In this document: positions 1-5,880 of the stretch, piece after piece | Numbering within the stretch: the stretch's first letter is position 1 | How the letters are laid out: every line of letters starts with the position of its first letter | Source of the DNA: JBDLSY01 sp043777895 | Lineage (GTDB): Bacteria; Pseudomonadota; Gammaproteobacteria; Burkholderiales; Burkholderiaceae_C | DNA: 7,174 bases | NCBI GenBank assembly: GCA_043777895.1 | Contig: JAYWHD010000123.1 | Coordinates: 1-7,174, forward strand | Direction of reading: 5' to 3' | Notes under the pieces: generated by a model | The model's input: the letters and a program-made list of their open reading frames with translations, nothing else | Databases searched by the model: none | Told to the model about the DNA's origin: nothing | Program-made: the position numbers and the translations under genes

Positions 1-54
1 ACCGTCCAAGATGCTAAAAATTTAATGCGTAGCCAAGGTGTTTTGATACGTTAA
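1..54 (+). CDS. possible C-terminal tail of a convergent gene (partial)
   Basis: From the first base, one plus-strand frame reads 17 sense codons (TVQDAKNLMRSQGVLIR) and ends in TAA at 52-54. The other two plus frames hit stops early. The residue mix is protein-like and the stop falls only 8 bases before the stop codon of the convergent minus-strand nuclease gene, as expected for tail-to-tail neighbours. The piece is too short to assign a family, and an open run of this length can arise by chance. Confidence 0.4.
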   Translation, partial: TVQDAKNLMRSQGVLIR

Positions 55-62
55 AGTAAGTT

Positions 63-1145
63 TTATTTTCCACTTTTAATTCTGTTATCGTGTCGGCATA
101 ACATTTGGCAGTTTTCGGCTATTGTTTTTCCGCCACTGTGCCAAGGTGTTATATGGTCGGCTTCCATTTCGTTAATTTTAAACTCAACATTACACTTTAC
201 ACACACCCCTTTTTGTCTCTCAAATGCTTCACGCTTTTGTTTATCAGTAAATGCACGAATACTTAAATACTTTCCTTGTCTAGTCAAAACGTATTCGTAA
301 ATGCCTGACTTTTTAGTTACGTCTTCGTCTTGCATTAAGGTTGTAATTTCTGTTTCTAGTTTTTTTGTGTCAAATTGTTTGTCTTTATAAGTGTTAAAAA
401 GAAAACCGTAGTTAATGCCTTTCATTTCTTTTCGGTAGTTTGGAAAAGTTGCTTTAATCCAATTTATCAAACTGTTAAAATACAACCACAGTTCACTTGC
501 ATTTAGCTTGTCTTGGTTTTCTGCCATGTACTGCTCTATGTTGTCGTTGCTTAACCAACTTATTATAGTTTCTAAATAGTCTTGTCGTATTGGTGTGCCT
601 GTTAAATAGTCGTTGCCAATATTGTAAGCTGGGCAACCTGTTTTGCTGAAATATTTTTTAGCATCTGTCAACCAACTGCCTGTGTAAATTGCGTTTCTTA
701 ATTCTTGTGTTGTTAGTTTTTCACCTGCAATGTTTATGGTTTTAAACCAGTCCAATTTTTCTTTGTCGTTGCCTTCGCAGAAGTAAACCATTAGTTTATA
801 TTCTAAAATTTGGTTTTGTTCAATGTCTGTAAGGTTTTTGAAATACATAGCGTTTAAAGAAAAACTACCTGAAACGTATTCACAAATACTGATTGTTCTT
901 TGTTGTCCGTCCAATACTTCATAACTGTTGTCGGCATTTTTAACCCAATACATTACGTTTAATGGAAACTGTTTTTTTATGGTTTCAATTACTGCATCAC
1001 GTTGTTTGTCTTTATAAACAAATTCACGTTGGTATTTTGGTCTAATGTTAAGTTTGCCACCAAACCCAACAACGCCTTCTTCGTTGTCATTAAAGTAGCC
1101 GTTGGCAACTTCTCTTATCGTTATTTCTTTAAGTTCAATTTTCAT
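63..1145 (-). CDS. DUF262 protein with C-terminal HNH nuclease domain, probable restriction enzyme
   Basis: This 360-residue protein probably cleaves DNA as the nuclease partner of the adenine methyltransferase gene just upstream. The N-terminal part is a DUF262 (ParB/GmrS-like) domain: YQREFVY lies at residues 39-45 and the hallmark DGQQR at 79-83. In characterised relatives such as GmrSD this domain uses nucleotides. The C-terminus is an HNH domain: C315-x2-C318, then E328-A-D-H331, W335-H336, N345 and LCRHDN at 349-354. At the usual fourth zinc-ligand position there is Asp353, with His352 beside it. The start overlaps the methyltransferase stop (ATGA, 1142-1145) and is preceded by AGGA at good spacing, which supports this ATG and translational coupling. 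It could be the endonuclease of a type II system or a modification-dependent nuclease; the sequence alone does not decide. It ends 8 bases from a possible convergent gene tail, and no terminator is visible. Confidence 0.88.
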   Translation of the reverse strand: MKIELKEITIREVANGYFNDNEEGVVGFGGKLNIRPKYQREFVYKDKQRDAVIETIKKQFPLNVMYWVKNADNSYEVLDGQQRTISICEYVSGSFSLNAMYFKNLTDIEQNQILEYKLMVYFCEGNDKEKLDWFKTINIAGEKLTTQELRNAIYTGSWLTDAKKYFSKTGCPAYNIGNDYLTGTPIRQDYLETIISWLSNDNIEQYMAENQDKLNASELWLYFNSLINWIKATFPNYRKEMKGINYGFLFNTYKDKQFDTKKLETEITTLMQDEDVTKKSGIYEYVLTRQGKYLSIRAFTDKQKREAFERQKGVCVKCNVEFKINEMEADHITPWHSGGKTIAENCQMLCRHDNRIKSGK

Positions 1146-2155
1146 AAATTCCTGTTCTTTATTAATACTCTTACATAAGTTGGTTTACCATTTATTGCTC
1201 CTTCCTTATCTTTTATTAGTCCGTGTTCTTTAATTGCTACGCTGTCATTTACTCTAACATCATTTGAACTTATTATTTCAAATTGTTTAGGATTGTATTT
1301 GTCTATAAAAGTGATTGGAACACCCATAACGCCTTTATAATCCATTGGAATATCTGATATTTTGTTTACATTGATTGCATCGTAATTGTCAAACTTTGGA
1401 TATTCTCTTTCGTTGCCTTTATATATTTTGTAAAGGATAATATCTTCGTGGCGTTTTCTGTTGTCTAAATTGGTAAACCAATAAACACTACCCATACTGA
1501 AATACTTTTGTCCATCAACTGTTTTAACTCTTGTTTCGGTTTCAATTTCGTAATGGTCAGGAACTTTGAACCATTTTGTTCCACCATTATCAACACCAGT
1601 CCAAATTTTATCTTCTTTTACAAGTTTGAAAATTTCTTTGTAAGTCAAGTTATTTTGGTTGCCAATAATTAGGAATTTTTTGTCGTACTCAATAAGTTGA
1701 GCCACATATTCACGAAACAAGGAAAACGGTGGATTGGTAACAATAATATCGGCTTGCTTCAACAGTTCAATACATTCCCTACTTCTAAAATCGCCGTCAC
1801 CATTCAAATATACAATACCGATATCTTTTCGTTTAGGAACTCTGTCGCCATTTGTTACCCCAGTATATTCAAGCGAGAGTCCCCTTTCGCTTTGATGCGT
1901 GCTAAACAAATCAATATTTTGGTTTTTATAGCAAGTTGTAATTAATCGTTTCAATTCTAAATCTTCAAATTTATGAGAGAAATAGTGAAAGAAATTACTA
2001 ATTCGTGGGTCGTCACAATTGCAAAAAACGGTCTTGCCTTTAAAATGCTCTTTATAATGTCTAAGCTCTTTCTCAATGTCGGTCAGCTCGGTATAAAATT
2101 CGTCATTTTTGCCCGCTTTGGCTTTGTGGAGATTGTTATTTAAAGATTTTGTCAT
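1142..2155 (-). CDS. EcoRI-family adenine-specific DNA methyltransferase
   Basis: This 337-residue protein should transfer a methyl group from S-adenosylmethionine to N6 of adenine in a specific DNA site. It carries the EcoRI-methylase family pattern: the opening NDEFYTELTDIEKEL (residues 17-31), the segment TVFCNCDDPRISNFFHYF (42-59), and the catalytic IVTNPPFSLF (138-147) with motif IV NPPF at 141-144. Its length is close to that of M.EcoRI (about 326 residues, from memory). The site specificity cannot be read from the sequence, since the family covers more than GAATTC. It is the first gene of a two-gene unit with the DUF262-HNH nuclease, which starts inside its stop codon. Making the methylase first would protect the host DNA. 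No Shine-Dalgarno sequence is seen before the ATG; instead a 13-bp tandem repeat abuts it. The strongly AT-rich sequence contrasts with alaS and suggests horizontal transfer. Confidence 0.9.
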   Translation of the reverse strand: MTKSLNNNLHKAKAGKNDEFYTELTDIEKELRHYKEHFKGKTVFCNCDDPRISNFFHYFSHKFEDLELKRLITTCYKNQNIDLFSTHQSERGLSLEYTGVTNGDRVPKRKDIGIVYLNGDGDFRSRECIELLKQADIIVTNPPFSLFREYVAQLIEYDKKFLIIGNQNNLTYKEIFKLVKEDKIWTGVDNGGTKWFKVPDHYEIETETRVKTVDGQKYFSMGSVYWFTNLDNRKRHEDIILYKIYKGNEREYPKFDNYDAINVNKISDIPMDYKGVMGVPITFIDKYNPKQFEIISSNDVRVNDSVAIKEHGLIKDKEGAINGKPTYVRVLIKNRNL

Positions 2156-2193
2156 TTATTTTATCTATTTATTTTATCTATTTATTTTATTTA
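2155..2193. repeat. 13-bp tandem repeat, three copies, at the methyltransferase start
   Basis: The unit tttattttatcta occurs at 2155-2167 and 2168-2180, and with one change (tttattttattta) at 2181-2193. The first copy shares one base with the ATG of the EcoRI-family methyltransferase, so the array forms its immediate 5' leader and leaves no room for a normal ribosome-binding site. Gain or loss of units would shift the promoter-to-start distance in 13-base steps. Confidence 0.9.
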
Positions 2194-2201
2194 TTAAGCC
2201 G

Positions 2202-2209
2202 TAAAGTTA
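2202..2209 (-). promoter_or_regulatory. possible Bacteroidota-like -7 element
   Basis: On the minus strand TAACTTTA lies about 45 bases before the methyltransferase ATG. It matches the Bacteroidota -7 consensus TAnnTTTG except for the last base. I see no convincing -33 partner. This is only a weak hint that the methyltransferase-HNH unit came from that phylum, and the AT-rich sequence makes chance matches likely. Confidence 0.2.
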
Positions 2210-2254
2210 TGATTTTAGTTTTTAAACTCTATATTTTATATAACGCTTACTAAA

Positions 2255-2428
2255 TCATTTTTTTTTATAGCCTTCGTAAAAATAAGATTGTTCTATACCT
2301 TTAAAAATAACTTCTCGGTTGTCAATCTCTGCTGTCAGGTTAGCACCCAGTAAAGTTTTAAGTTCAAAATCATTGATAGGGCTTCGTTCCATTGCCTATA
2401 TGTACAGATGCTTATCTACAAATTGCCA
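2255..2428 (-). pseudogene. truncated second copy of the fic 3' end
   Basis: This stretch repeats the end of the intact fic gene, matching its codons for Trp125 to Tyr178 and then ending in KKK and TGA at 2255-2257 (the intact copy ends QKEK). By eye, 2270-2428 and 4325-4483 differ at about 11 of 159 bases, mostly clustered near 2391-2411. A TAG stands where the intact gene has the Gln136 codon. The Fic active-site motif is absent, and no start codon or upstream fic sequence is present, so this is a dead fragment. It still contains the region of the inhibitory helix (SYFYEG). It lies downstream of the methyltransferase-nuclease fusion gene and is best read as one arm of a target duplication. 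Confidence 0.92.
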
Positions 2429-2533
2429 AAGAAAATATTACTAAATTTCAAGAACAGTAGTTTCCTAAACCACTTGCCCCAAACAAAGGTCTTTATAACA
2501 ATTTTTTATAAAAGATAATAAAAGCTAATCTTA
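2429..2533. other. spacer between the fic fragment and the fusion gene
   Basis: This is non-coding AT-rich sequence after the fusion-gene stop. I see no GC-rich hairpin with a T run that would make a convincing terminator. It shows no similarity to intact fic beyond 2428, so it marks the edge of the presumed inserted block. With the fic fragment and the 13-bp repeats it completes the 2156-2533 stretch, which has no intact gene. Confidence 0.5.
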
Positions 2534-4183
2534 CTAAAAACGCAGTTGTAAGTTTAATTTAAAGTATAAGCTGCCATCGTGTTCTAAAATGACTTGACCA
2601 AATCTATGCCGAGTACTTGAAGGCGTATCAAATTTAATGTTTTGATATAAGTAAGACTCTAAAGCGGGTAAGTCAATAATATGAAAAGCCACTTGTTCAC
2701 CGCTATTTTTTACGATGATAGTCCCATTAGAAACATAATGACCGTTCCACTTTTCACCTGGAAAAAACCCCAGTAAAACAGAGACTAATAACCGTTTTAC
2801 TTTTACTTCTAGTGTTTTAAAATCGTCATACTGAATCGCTGATTTTAAGATGCCTGCTATGTCAATATTATTTAGATTTTTAGAAATATTAGCCGTACGA
2901 TTACAGTAAAACTCTAAAAGCATCGCCGCAACAATGTGCGGCATATAAGAATCAATCAGTTTTAAGTTATACTCCATTGAAGTCACTTCAACTTTACTAA
3001 AAACAAGATAACCACCTAACTCACGAATTTTATTTAACCTATCTTTTATTTTTTGCGAAGAGTCAATACTATTAACGCTATTAATAATAGTATCATTTTT
3101 TTCTACACTAATACCCGTTATTTTAAATATAAAATTAGTATTACCTGATGCGTTTAATAAAGTTGATTTACTGCCTAGATAAGATTTAATACCAAAACTT
3201 TCATTTTTTTTCTGAAATGCATCATTTAAGATATCACTAACATTATTAACATTATCAATATTATCAACATTATTATTTAAGTTGTTCATATATTCAATCA
3301 TCGCTTTAGCACATTCACGCACTGCATCTACTGCCACAGTGTTGCCCAACTGCTTCATAGCTTCTTTGCTGGAAACAGGTAACTCAAAGTTATCAGGAAA
3401 CCCTTGCATTTTTAATGCTTGCGGCGGCATTAATTTAACTACTTCTCCATCAACCAAATAAGCGTCCCAATTACGCCTATCGTCAATCGGAGAACCTCTA
3501 CCACCGACTCGGATTGTAAAACCTATTTCACGGCTACATTTTTTTTGAAAAATATCAGACATATTAAATTTTAAAGGTATCTCGGGTGGAAAAACAAAAT
3601 TTCTTAAAATACCCTCATCACGAAAGCCTATCATAAAAGCCCGTGGACGCAATTGTGGTAAGCCATAATCACAGGCTTTAACAACTTTAAAATAAAAGCT
3701 ATAGCCTAGTTCAATTTCTAAAATTTCTCTAATGATTTTAAATGTATTGCCATTATCGTGATTGACTATACCCCTAACATTTTCTAAAAAAAACGCTTTT
3801 GGCTTTTTTTCTTGGAGAATATCAACAATATTAAAAAAAAGATTACCGCGTTCAGAGTTATGACTATCATCAAACCCTCGCTTTTGTCCAGCCTGACTAA
3901 ATGGCTGACAAGGAAAGCCAGCACATAAAATATCAAAATCAGGTATCTCTGCGGGTGATATACTTCTTATATCATCATTAAATAGTTTAAATAAGTTAAT
4001 CGTTTCATCTTGCTTATTACTAAATAATTGGGGGCTAATGTTTTGAAAATTATATTCATACGTTTTGCGTGCGTGTCTATCAATTTCAGATGCAAATACA
4101 CACACTCCGCCTAAACTGTGCATTGCAAGATGAAACCCGCCAATACCTGAAAATAAATCTATAAATTTAAATTGATCTATCAT
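2534..4183 (-). CDS. fusion of cytosine-C5 DNA methyltransferase and HpaII-like restriction endonuclease domain
   Basis: Residues 1-298 form a complete C5 methyltransferase: motif I DLFSGIGG (9-16), motif IV GFPCQPFSQ with catalytic Cys92, motif VI ENV (134-136), motif VIII QLRPR (177-181), a short target-recognition region, motif IX around 252-266, and motif X QLGNTVAVDAV (278-288). A low-complexity Asn/Asp/Val linker follows (about 299-320). Residues 317-549 resemble the C-terminal two thirds of the HpaII endonuclease family: GIKSYLGSKSTLLNAS (331-346), NTNFIFKI (348-355), STRHRFG (523-529) and the ending FKLNLQLRF. A stand-alone HpaII-type enzyme is about 350 residues (from memory), so roughly its first 110 seem to be missing. 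The expected target, CCGG, is inferred from the nuclease family. No Shine-Dalgarno sequence precedes the ATG. The gene is bracketed by direct repeats of the fic 3' end. Whether the nuclease part is active is unknown. Confidence 0.87.
   Translation of the reverse strand: MIDQFKFIDLFSGIGGFHLAMHSLGGVCVFASEIDRHARKTYEYNFQNISPQLFSNKQDETINLFKLFNDDIRSISPAEIPDFDILCAGFPCQPFSQAGQKRGFDDSHNSERGNLFFNIVDILQEKKPKAFFLENVRGIVNHDNGNTFKIIREILEIELGYSFYFKVVKACDYGLPQLRPRAFMIGFRDEGILRNFVFPPEIPLKFNMSDIFQKKCSREIGFTIRVGGRGSPIDDRRNWDAYLVDGEVVKLMPPQALKMQGFPDNFELPVSSKEAMKQLGNTVAVDAVRECAKAMIEYMNNLNNNVDNIDNVNNVSDILNDAFQKKNESFGIKSYLGSKSTLLNASGNTNFIFKITGISVEKNDTIINSVNSIDSSQKIKDRLNKIRELGGYLVFSKVEVTSMEYNLKLIDSYMPHIVAAMLLEFYCNRTANISKNLNNIDIAGILKSAIQYDDFKTLEVKVKRLLVSVLLGFFPGEKWNGHYVSNGTIIVKNSGEQVAFHIIDLPALESYLYQNIKFDTPSSTRHRFGQVILEHDGSLYFKLNLQLRF
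3236..3289. repeat. imperfect AT-rich triplet repeat encoding the fusion linker
   Basis: Short units such as aac, att and atc alternate here and translate on the minus strand to an Asn/Asp/Val/Ile run between methyltransferase motif X and the HpaII-like domain. Because the period is a multiple of three, slippage would change linker length without breaking the reading frame. Confidence 0.7.
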
Positions 4184-4306
4184 ATTAATAATTTTTTAAG
4201 CTTTAAAATTCAAAGTTTTTTCGTAAATAAGGTTTTGAAAGCGTTTATTACAAAATCTATAGTTGTAATTATTAATAAGTTCTATTTTTATTTATACTGT
4301 CATCAA

Positions 4307-4483
4307 TCATTTTTCTTTTTGATAGCCTTCGTAAAAATAAGATTGTTCTATACCTTTAAAAATAACCTCTCGGTCATCAATCTCTGCTGTCAGGTTAGCA
4401 CCCAGTAAAGTTTTAAGTTCTAAATCATTGATAGGGCTTCGTTCCATTGCTTGCATATATAAATGTTTATCTACAAATTGCCA
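4307..4483 (-). repeat. fic 3'-end direct repeat, intact-gene copy
   Basis: This is the 3' end of the intact fic gene (Trp125 to stop), of which a decayed copy lies at 2255-2428 in the same orientation. The two arms enclose the methyltransferase-nuclease fusion gene with 123 bp upstream and 105 bp downstream of it. The arms differ by one codon in length near the stop. Confidence 0.92.
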
Positions 4484-4855
4484 GTTCACCATTATTTGTA
4501 GTTCTTTTTTTAAAATCATATCTAACCAAATACGGGTTGTTCTACCATTACCTTCCAAAAAAGGGTGGGCTATATTCATTTCAATATACTTGGCTATGAG
4601 TGCTTCAAAGGTGTTTTGTGGCATTTGTTCAATTTTAATAAGTGCCTCGTTTAAATACATCGCATTGGCAAAGCGAAAACCACCTTTGGAGATATTTTGA
4701 GTACGTATTTCTCCTGCAAAATCATATAAATGATTAAACAAATACTTATGTATGGCTTGTAAACCTTTGGTTGTGCCTACTTCTATTAAGCTTATAGCAC
4801 CACTTTCAAACAAACGATAGGCATTGTCTAAACTATGTTTATCTATATTTTTCAT
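4307..4855 (-). CDS. fic: class III Fic adenylyltransferase
   Basis: This 182-residue protein belongs to the Fic family, which usually attaches AMP from ATP to hydroxyl side chains of target proteins. The active-site motif HPFLEGNGRTTR is complete (residues 97-108): His97 is the catalytic base, Glu101 the metal ligand, and Arg105 and Arg108 the phosphate contacts. Near the C-terminus, SYFYEG (172-177) fits the inhibitory pattern (S/T)xxxE(G/N), with Glu176 as the expected blocking residue. This places it with single-chain class III enzymes such as NmFic, which is of similar size and silences itself through oligomer formation. Gyrase is a reported target of some relatives; the target here is unknown. 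No separate FicA-type antitoxin gene is next to it, as expected for this class. The ATG lacks a clear Shine-Dalgarno sequence. It is downstream of pagP and upstream of the inserted fusion gene. Confidence 0.93.
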   Translation of the reverse strand: MKNIDKHSLDNAYRLFESGAISLIEVGTTKGLQAIHKYLFNHLYDFAGEIRTQNISKGGFRFANAMYLNEALIKIEQMPQNTFEALIAKYIEMNIAHPFLEGNGRTTRIWLDMILKKELQIMVNWQFVDKHLYMQAMERSPINDLELKTLLGANLTAEIDDREVIFKGIEQSYFYEGYQKEK

Positions 4856-4928
4856 ATTTTATTTTTACTTAATCAGTTTGTGTCGAAGTTTTTTGAAAGT
4901 ATTAAACTTTAGCTTTTACAATATTTAT

Positions 4929-5009
4929 ACTGATGTGTTGGCGTAGTACTTTTACTGATTACTTTTTAAGTATTAAGTCACTTAGTTTACTTAAGTGACT
5001 TGCATCAGT
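4929..5009. other. nested inverted repeats between pagP and fic
   Basis: A perfect 10-bp stem, AAGTCACTTA (4975-4984) and TAAGTGACTT (4992-5001), encloses a 7-base loop. It is flanked by an outer pair, ACTGATG (4929-4935) and CATCAGT (5003-5009). The structure lies just after the pagP stop, so it could end pagP transcription, but there is no T run on either strand as in a standard intrinsic terminator. It could instead be an operator for fic. Confidence 0.5.
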
Positions 5010-5039
5010 GCTAATTTAATATTACCCATTACCGTATTT

Positions 5040-5606
5040 TTAAAATGCAAACGAAGTAAATACATACAACACATCACCATTGCCTAAATTATTAGACAGC
5101 CGAGGTAGATAAATCATACGTATTTCAGCGTTTTTATTGCCTATACTCAACAAAGGAAATACGGCAGGAAATGGTATTTTTTTAAACATATCTTCACGCC
5201 GAACAACCGTAGGGGCTATTCCGCCCGCGATATACCAGTTCTTATTATCTTGATTAAAATAATACGCTTTTTCGTAGGTATAACCCACTTGATACTGCTT
5301 GTCTTTATGTGAATCTAACATCACTAAGCCAAATATGCCACGATGAATAGTGTCTTGCCGTATAGTTTTTGCCCAACCCAAACCTAAAGCACGTTCATTA
5401 AGCAGCGCTAATTTTTCGGGTGAATAGCTTGAACGCCCATGATGAGCCCAGCCTGATACCCATAGTTGATTATCACCGTATTGATAGACGGTTTTAACCT
5501 CTTTAACACCCGCACTCCAAGTATCTTTGACCCAATTAGCTTGAGTAGCAGACACAATACACATATTAAATATCAAACTAGCAAATAAGTATTTTTTTTT
5601 AAACAT
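5040..5606 (-). CDS. pagP: PagP-type lipid A palmitoyltransferase
   Basis: PagP is an eight-stranded outer-membrane barrel that moves a palmitate chain from a phospholipid to lipid A and helps resist antimicrobial peptides. Here an N-terminal signal peptide (residues 1-23, basic FKKK then hydrophobic, ending ATQA) precedes the mature part. The segment HHGRSSY (55-61) aligns with the E. coli stretch holding catalytic His33, and LDS (97-99) aligns with Asp76-Ser77, so the catalytic set appears intact. NERALGLGW (70-78), IPFPAVFPLLSIG (144-156) and IYLPRLSNN (165-173) also match the family. The chain ends in Phe, as outer-membrane barrels do. The chosen ATG at 5606 gives a typical signal peptide; a TTG at 5624 would add six residues. 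Neither start has a clear Shine-Dalgarno sequence. It follows the small lipoprotein gene, with a 14-bp tandem repeat between them. Confident in family, less so in exact acyl selectivity. Confidence 0.9.
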   Translation of the reverse strand: MFKKKYLFASLIFNMCIVSATQANWVKDTWSAGVKEVKTVYQYGDNQLWVSGWAHHGRSSYSPEKLALLNERALGLGWAKTIRQDTIHRGIFGLVMLDSHKDKQYQVGYTYEKAYYFNQDNKNWYIAGGIAPTVVRREDMFKKIPFPAVFPLLSIGNKNAEIRMIYLPRLSNNLGNGDVLYVFTSFAF

Positions 5607-5635
5607 AAAGTAAATACAAAACAATAAATCATCAA

Positions 5636-5677
5636 TATCAATAATTAACTATCAATAATTAACTATCAATAATGAAT
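5636..5677. repeat. 14-bp tandem repeat upstream of pagP
   Basis: The unit tatcaataattaac occurs perfectly at 5636-5649 and 5650-5663, with a diverged third copy at 5664-5677 (tatcaataatgaat). The array lies 30 bases before the pagP ATG at 5606 and after the lipoprotein stop, where a pagP promoter or regulator site would be expected. Confidence 0.9.
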
Positions 5678-5694
5678 ACAATTAGTGTAGAGAG

Positions 5695-5880
5695 CTAATC
5701 ACTGCCTGAATCACTGTTTGGAACAAGTACACCACCTACAAATTTAGCCGTACCCACAACACCATCAACGGCTAAGCCGACTGTTTTAACAGCAGTCGCT
5801 GCGACTAAATCAACTAAGGCAATAGCAACACAGCCTTGTAAATTTAAACTAATTATTAATACAGTAATTGTGCGTTTCAT
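5695..5880 (-). CDS. small probable lipoprotein
   Basis: This 61-residue protein starts with KR, followed by a hydrophobic stretch and LNLQGC (residues 12-17), a plausible lipobox with Cys17 as the lipid-bearing residue; Gln just before the Gly is unusual. The rest is rich in Val, Ala and Gly, with an alternating pattern (VKTVGLAVDGVVGTAKFVGG, 31-50), and ends in a polar Ser/Asp tail. I do not recognise the family with certainty; similar small lipoprotein-like proteins occur in gammaproteobacteria. Its ATG overlaps the alaS stop by 4 bases (ATGA, 5877-5880), and a GGGTGG just upstream could act as a ribosome site, so it is probably translated by coupling to alaS. Its role is unknown. Confidence 0.75.
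   Translation of the reverse strand: MKRTITVLIISLNLQGCVAIALVDLVAATAVKTVGLAVDGVVGTAKFVGGVLVPNSDSGSD

Noticed and set aside
1697..1945. 82-codon plus-strand open frame opposite the EcoRI-family methyltransferase
   Set aside because: It is a shadow of the methyltransferase coding strand with no recognisable protein features.
2407..2511. Plus-strand codon run (AYLQIAKENITKFQEQ, then TAG, then FPKPLAPNKGLYNNFL) resembling the tail of a methyltransferase gene
   Set aside because: It is broken by a stop, its first part is antisense to the fic fragment, and nothing upstream extends it; chance in AT-rich DNA is the simpler reading.
4191..4210. AT-rich imperfect palindrome around AAGCTT before the fusion gene start, possible operator
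   Set aside because: The match is imperfect and the sequence is nearly all A and T, so it carries little information.
4172..4700. Plus-strand open frames of 78 and 90 codons opposite fic
   Set aside because: They are antisense to the conserved Fic coding sequence or intergenic AT-rich DNA and show no domain features.
5765..5800. Inverted repeat CGACTG/CAGTCG
   Set aside because: It lies inside the small lipoprotein coding sequence and is explained by its codons; no terminator features.
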